Source of the DNA: Sphingorhabdus sp. 109
Lineage (GTDB): Bacteria > Pseudomonadota > Alphaproteobacteria > Sphingomonadales > Sphingomonadaceae
DNA length: 64,000 nucleotides
Assembly (NCBI RefSeq): GCF_902506555.1
Contig: NZ_LR732707.1
Coordinates: 2,875,290-2,939,289 of the forward strand
Reading direction: 5' to 3'
This document shows, piece by piece, positions 62,845 through 64,000 of this stretch. The notes below the pieces were generated by a model. It saw only the letters and a list, made by a program, of their open reading frames with translations. It ran no database searches and was not told the DNA's origin. Numbering within the stretch: the stretch's first letter is position 1; the number at the start of each line of letters is the position of its first letter. The translations under genes and the position numbers were made by a program.

Positions 62845-64000
62845 TCACTCGGCTGCCTCAATGGCTTCACCATCCGAGAGCGGATGCGCGATCCGGCTGA
62901 CCATTTCCTTCGGGCAGACCTGCCAGAAGCGATCCCGCCAGCGGTCCCAGTCGCGCAATATCGCTTCCGACCAGTTGCTGTCGGTGGTCTGCTGATGCCG
63001 CTCGATCAGCGACCGCAGATGCGCTTCCCAATAGCTGCTGTCGAGTCGTTGCCAGATGATGCTCTCGCCATTGGCCTGCTTTTCGAAATCGTCTTGGATA
63101 TCGAGAACGAAGGCCATGCCGCCGGTCATGCCGGCGCCGAAATTGCTGCCGACCGGGCCCAGGATGACAGCGTTGCCGCCGGTCATATATTCGCAGCCAT
63201 TGGCGCCGCAGCCCTCGACAACCACGTCCGCGCCACTATTGCGCACGGCGAACCGTTCGCCCGCTTGGCCGGCGGCGTAGAGTTGCCCGGCGGTGGCGCC
63301 GTAGAGCACGGTGTTGCCGATGATCGTATTGTCCTGGCTCAACAGCGGCGAGCTCACCATCGGGCGGACGACGATCTTGCCGCCGCACAGGCCCTTGCCG
63401 ACATAGTCATTGGAATCGCCGAACACTTCCAGCGTGATCCCCTGACAGAGGAAGGCACCGAGCGACTGGCCGGCGGATCCGCGCAGGCGGATATGGACAT
63501 GATCCTCGTTGAGGCTGCGCATGCCATATTTTGCGGTAATCTCGGCGGAGAAGCGCGTGCCGACCGCGCGATGGGTGTTGCGCACCGTATAGGTGAGCTG
63601 CATTTTCTCGCGCCGCTCGAACACCGGCTTCGCGTCGTCGATCATTTCCGCGTCGAGACTGTCCGGGACTTCGTTGCGCGGCGTGTCGATGTTGAAGCTG
63701 CGCTGGTCGTCGCGCGCGTCGACCTTGGCGAGGATCGGGTTGAGGTCGAGATCGTCAAGATGCTCCGCGCCACGGCTGACCTGACGCAAGAGTTCGGTGC
63801 GGCCGATAATCTCGTTCAGCGACCGATAGCCGAGGCGCGCCAGGATCTCGCGCACTTCCTCGGCCATATAGGTCATCAGATTGATCACCTTTTCCGGCGT
63901 GCCGGTGAATTTCTGGCGCAGCTTTTCATCCTGCACGCAGACGCCGACCGGGCATGTGTTGCTGTGGCACTGGCGGACCATGATGCAGCCCATCGCGACC
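62845..64000 (-). CDS. gltB: Glutamate synthase large subunit, C-terminal part
   Basis: The frame runs off the window edge; the last ~384 residues of a protein normally near 1500 are visible. The cysteines of the [3Fe-4S] cluster are in GCIMVRQCHSNTCPVGVC, followed by the GXGXG beta-helix domain (YMTGGNAVILGPVGSNFGAG) at the C-terminus. GltB uses glutamine and 2-oxoglutarate to make glutamate; it is itself an Fe-S client. gltD is not in the window. Confidence 0.95.
   Translation of the reverse strand, partial: VAMGCIMVRQCHSNTCPVGVCVQDEKLRQKFTGTPEKVINLMTYMAEEVREILARLGYRSLNEIIGRTELLRQVSRGAEHLDDLDLNPILAKVDARDDQRSFNIDTPRNEVPDSLDAEMIDDAKPVFERREKMQLTYTVRNTHRAVGTRFSAEITAKYGMRSLNEDHVHIRLRGSAGQSLGAFLCQGITLEVFGDSNDYVGKGLCGGKIVVRPMVSSPLLSQDNTIIGNTVLYGATAGQLYAAGQAGERFAVRNSGADVVVEGCGANGCEYMTGGNAVILGPVGSNFGAGMTGGMAFVLDIQDDFEKQANGESIIWQRLDSSYWEAHLRSLIERHQQTTDSNWSEAILRDWDRWRDRFWQVCPKEMVSRIAHPLSDGEAIEAAE

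Noticed and set aside
1-64000. tRNA or rRNA genes, prophage, integrase or insertion sequence
   Set aside because: No T-loop-like GTTCRAATC block with cloverleaf context, no rRNA-like stretch, and no transposase, integrase or phage structural protein was found by reading; tRNA prediction software would be the decisive test.

Overview
The window is a continuous stretch of alphaproteobacterial chromosome, most probably from the order Sphingomonadales (Sphingorhabdus / Parasphingorhabdus / Sphingopyxis-like). This placement is an inference from gene content and order, not from a database match. The supporting content is: sufR-B-C-D-S-T-A in this order; hisS-prfA-prmC-DUF4167; secB / Tim44-mltA-smr; rpmH-rnpA-yidD-yidC-engB; proA-nadD-rsfS-rlmH-envC-ctpA; dsbB-coq7; lysC facing ubiG. 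Codon use is GC-rich almost throughout and genes are densely packed, often with 4-base ATGA or TTGA overlaps. I found no tRNA, rRNA, insertion sequence, prophage or CRISPR array.

Layout. 1-2.2 kb: the 3' end of a DUF885 gene, a strong terminator and an AraC-type regulator. 2.3-9.1 kb: the SUF iron-sulfur assembly operon led by an Rrf2 regulator, unusual for an unrelated lower-GC gene between sufB and sufC and for palindromic repeats in most spacers. 9.1-13.5 kb: a Cupin_8 protein, etfBA and a solitary sucC. 13.6-17 kb: GNAT, ppa with a small lipoprotein, and an M61 peptidase. 17-22 kb: hisS-prfA-prmC, DUF4167, ygfZ. 22-26.3 kb: pyrC, rarD and small genes. 26.4-29.2 kb: a four-gene NTF2-ABM-P450-SDR operon, the clearest accessory metabolic cassette. 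29.3-38.5 kb: envelope and export genes (murA, trpS, murJ, secB, Tim44-like, mltA, smr, dapE, GST). 38.6-41.9 kb: the rpmH-to-engB locus. 42-46.6 kb: membrane proteins, a ComM-like ATPase, and an M23 peptidase / bactofilin pair. 46.8-54 kb: proA to coq7. 54-64 kb: a second DUF885 enzyme, two bacterial PH-domain membrane proteins, a nitronate monooxygenase-like enzyme, lysC, ubiG, GNAT, GST and the C-terminal part of gltB.

Functional links. SUF, YgfZ and DUF59/SufT form an Fe-S maturation set whose likely clients here include GltB; the Rrf2 regulator carries three candidate cluster cysteines and sits behind a palindrome overlapping its own predicted -10. SecB, YidC, YidD, MurJ, MurA, MltA, EnvC, M23, bactofilin and CtpA make the window rich in envelope biogenesis.

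The most interesting non-coding signals are: a promoter-terminator-ATG arrangement before rpmH that looks like an attenuator; four GANTC methylation sites in 39 bp before the M23-bactofilin operon; a palindrome lying inside the spacer of the etfBA promoter; and the cluster of palindromic repeats confined mostly to 4.3-12.3 kb. I see no completely new molecular machine. The strongest candidates for undescribed biology are the gene embedded in the SUF operon, the P450 cassette and the regulatory arrangements above.
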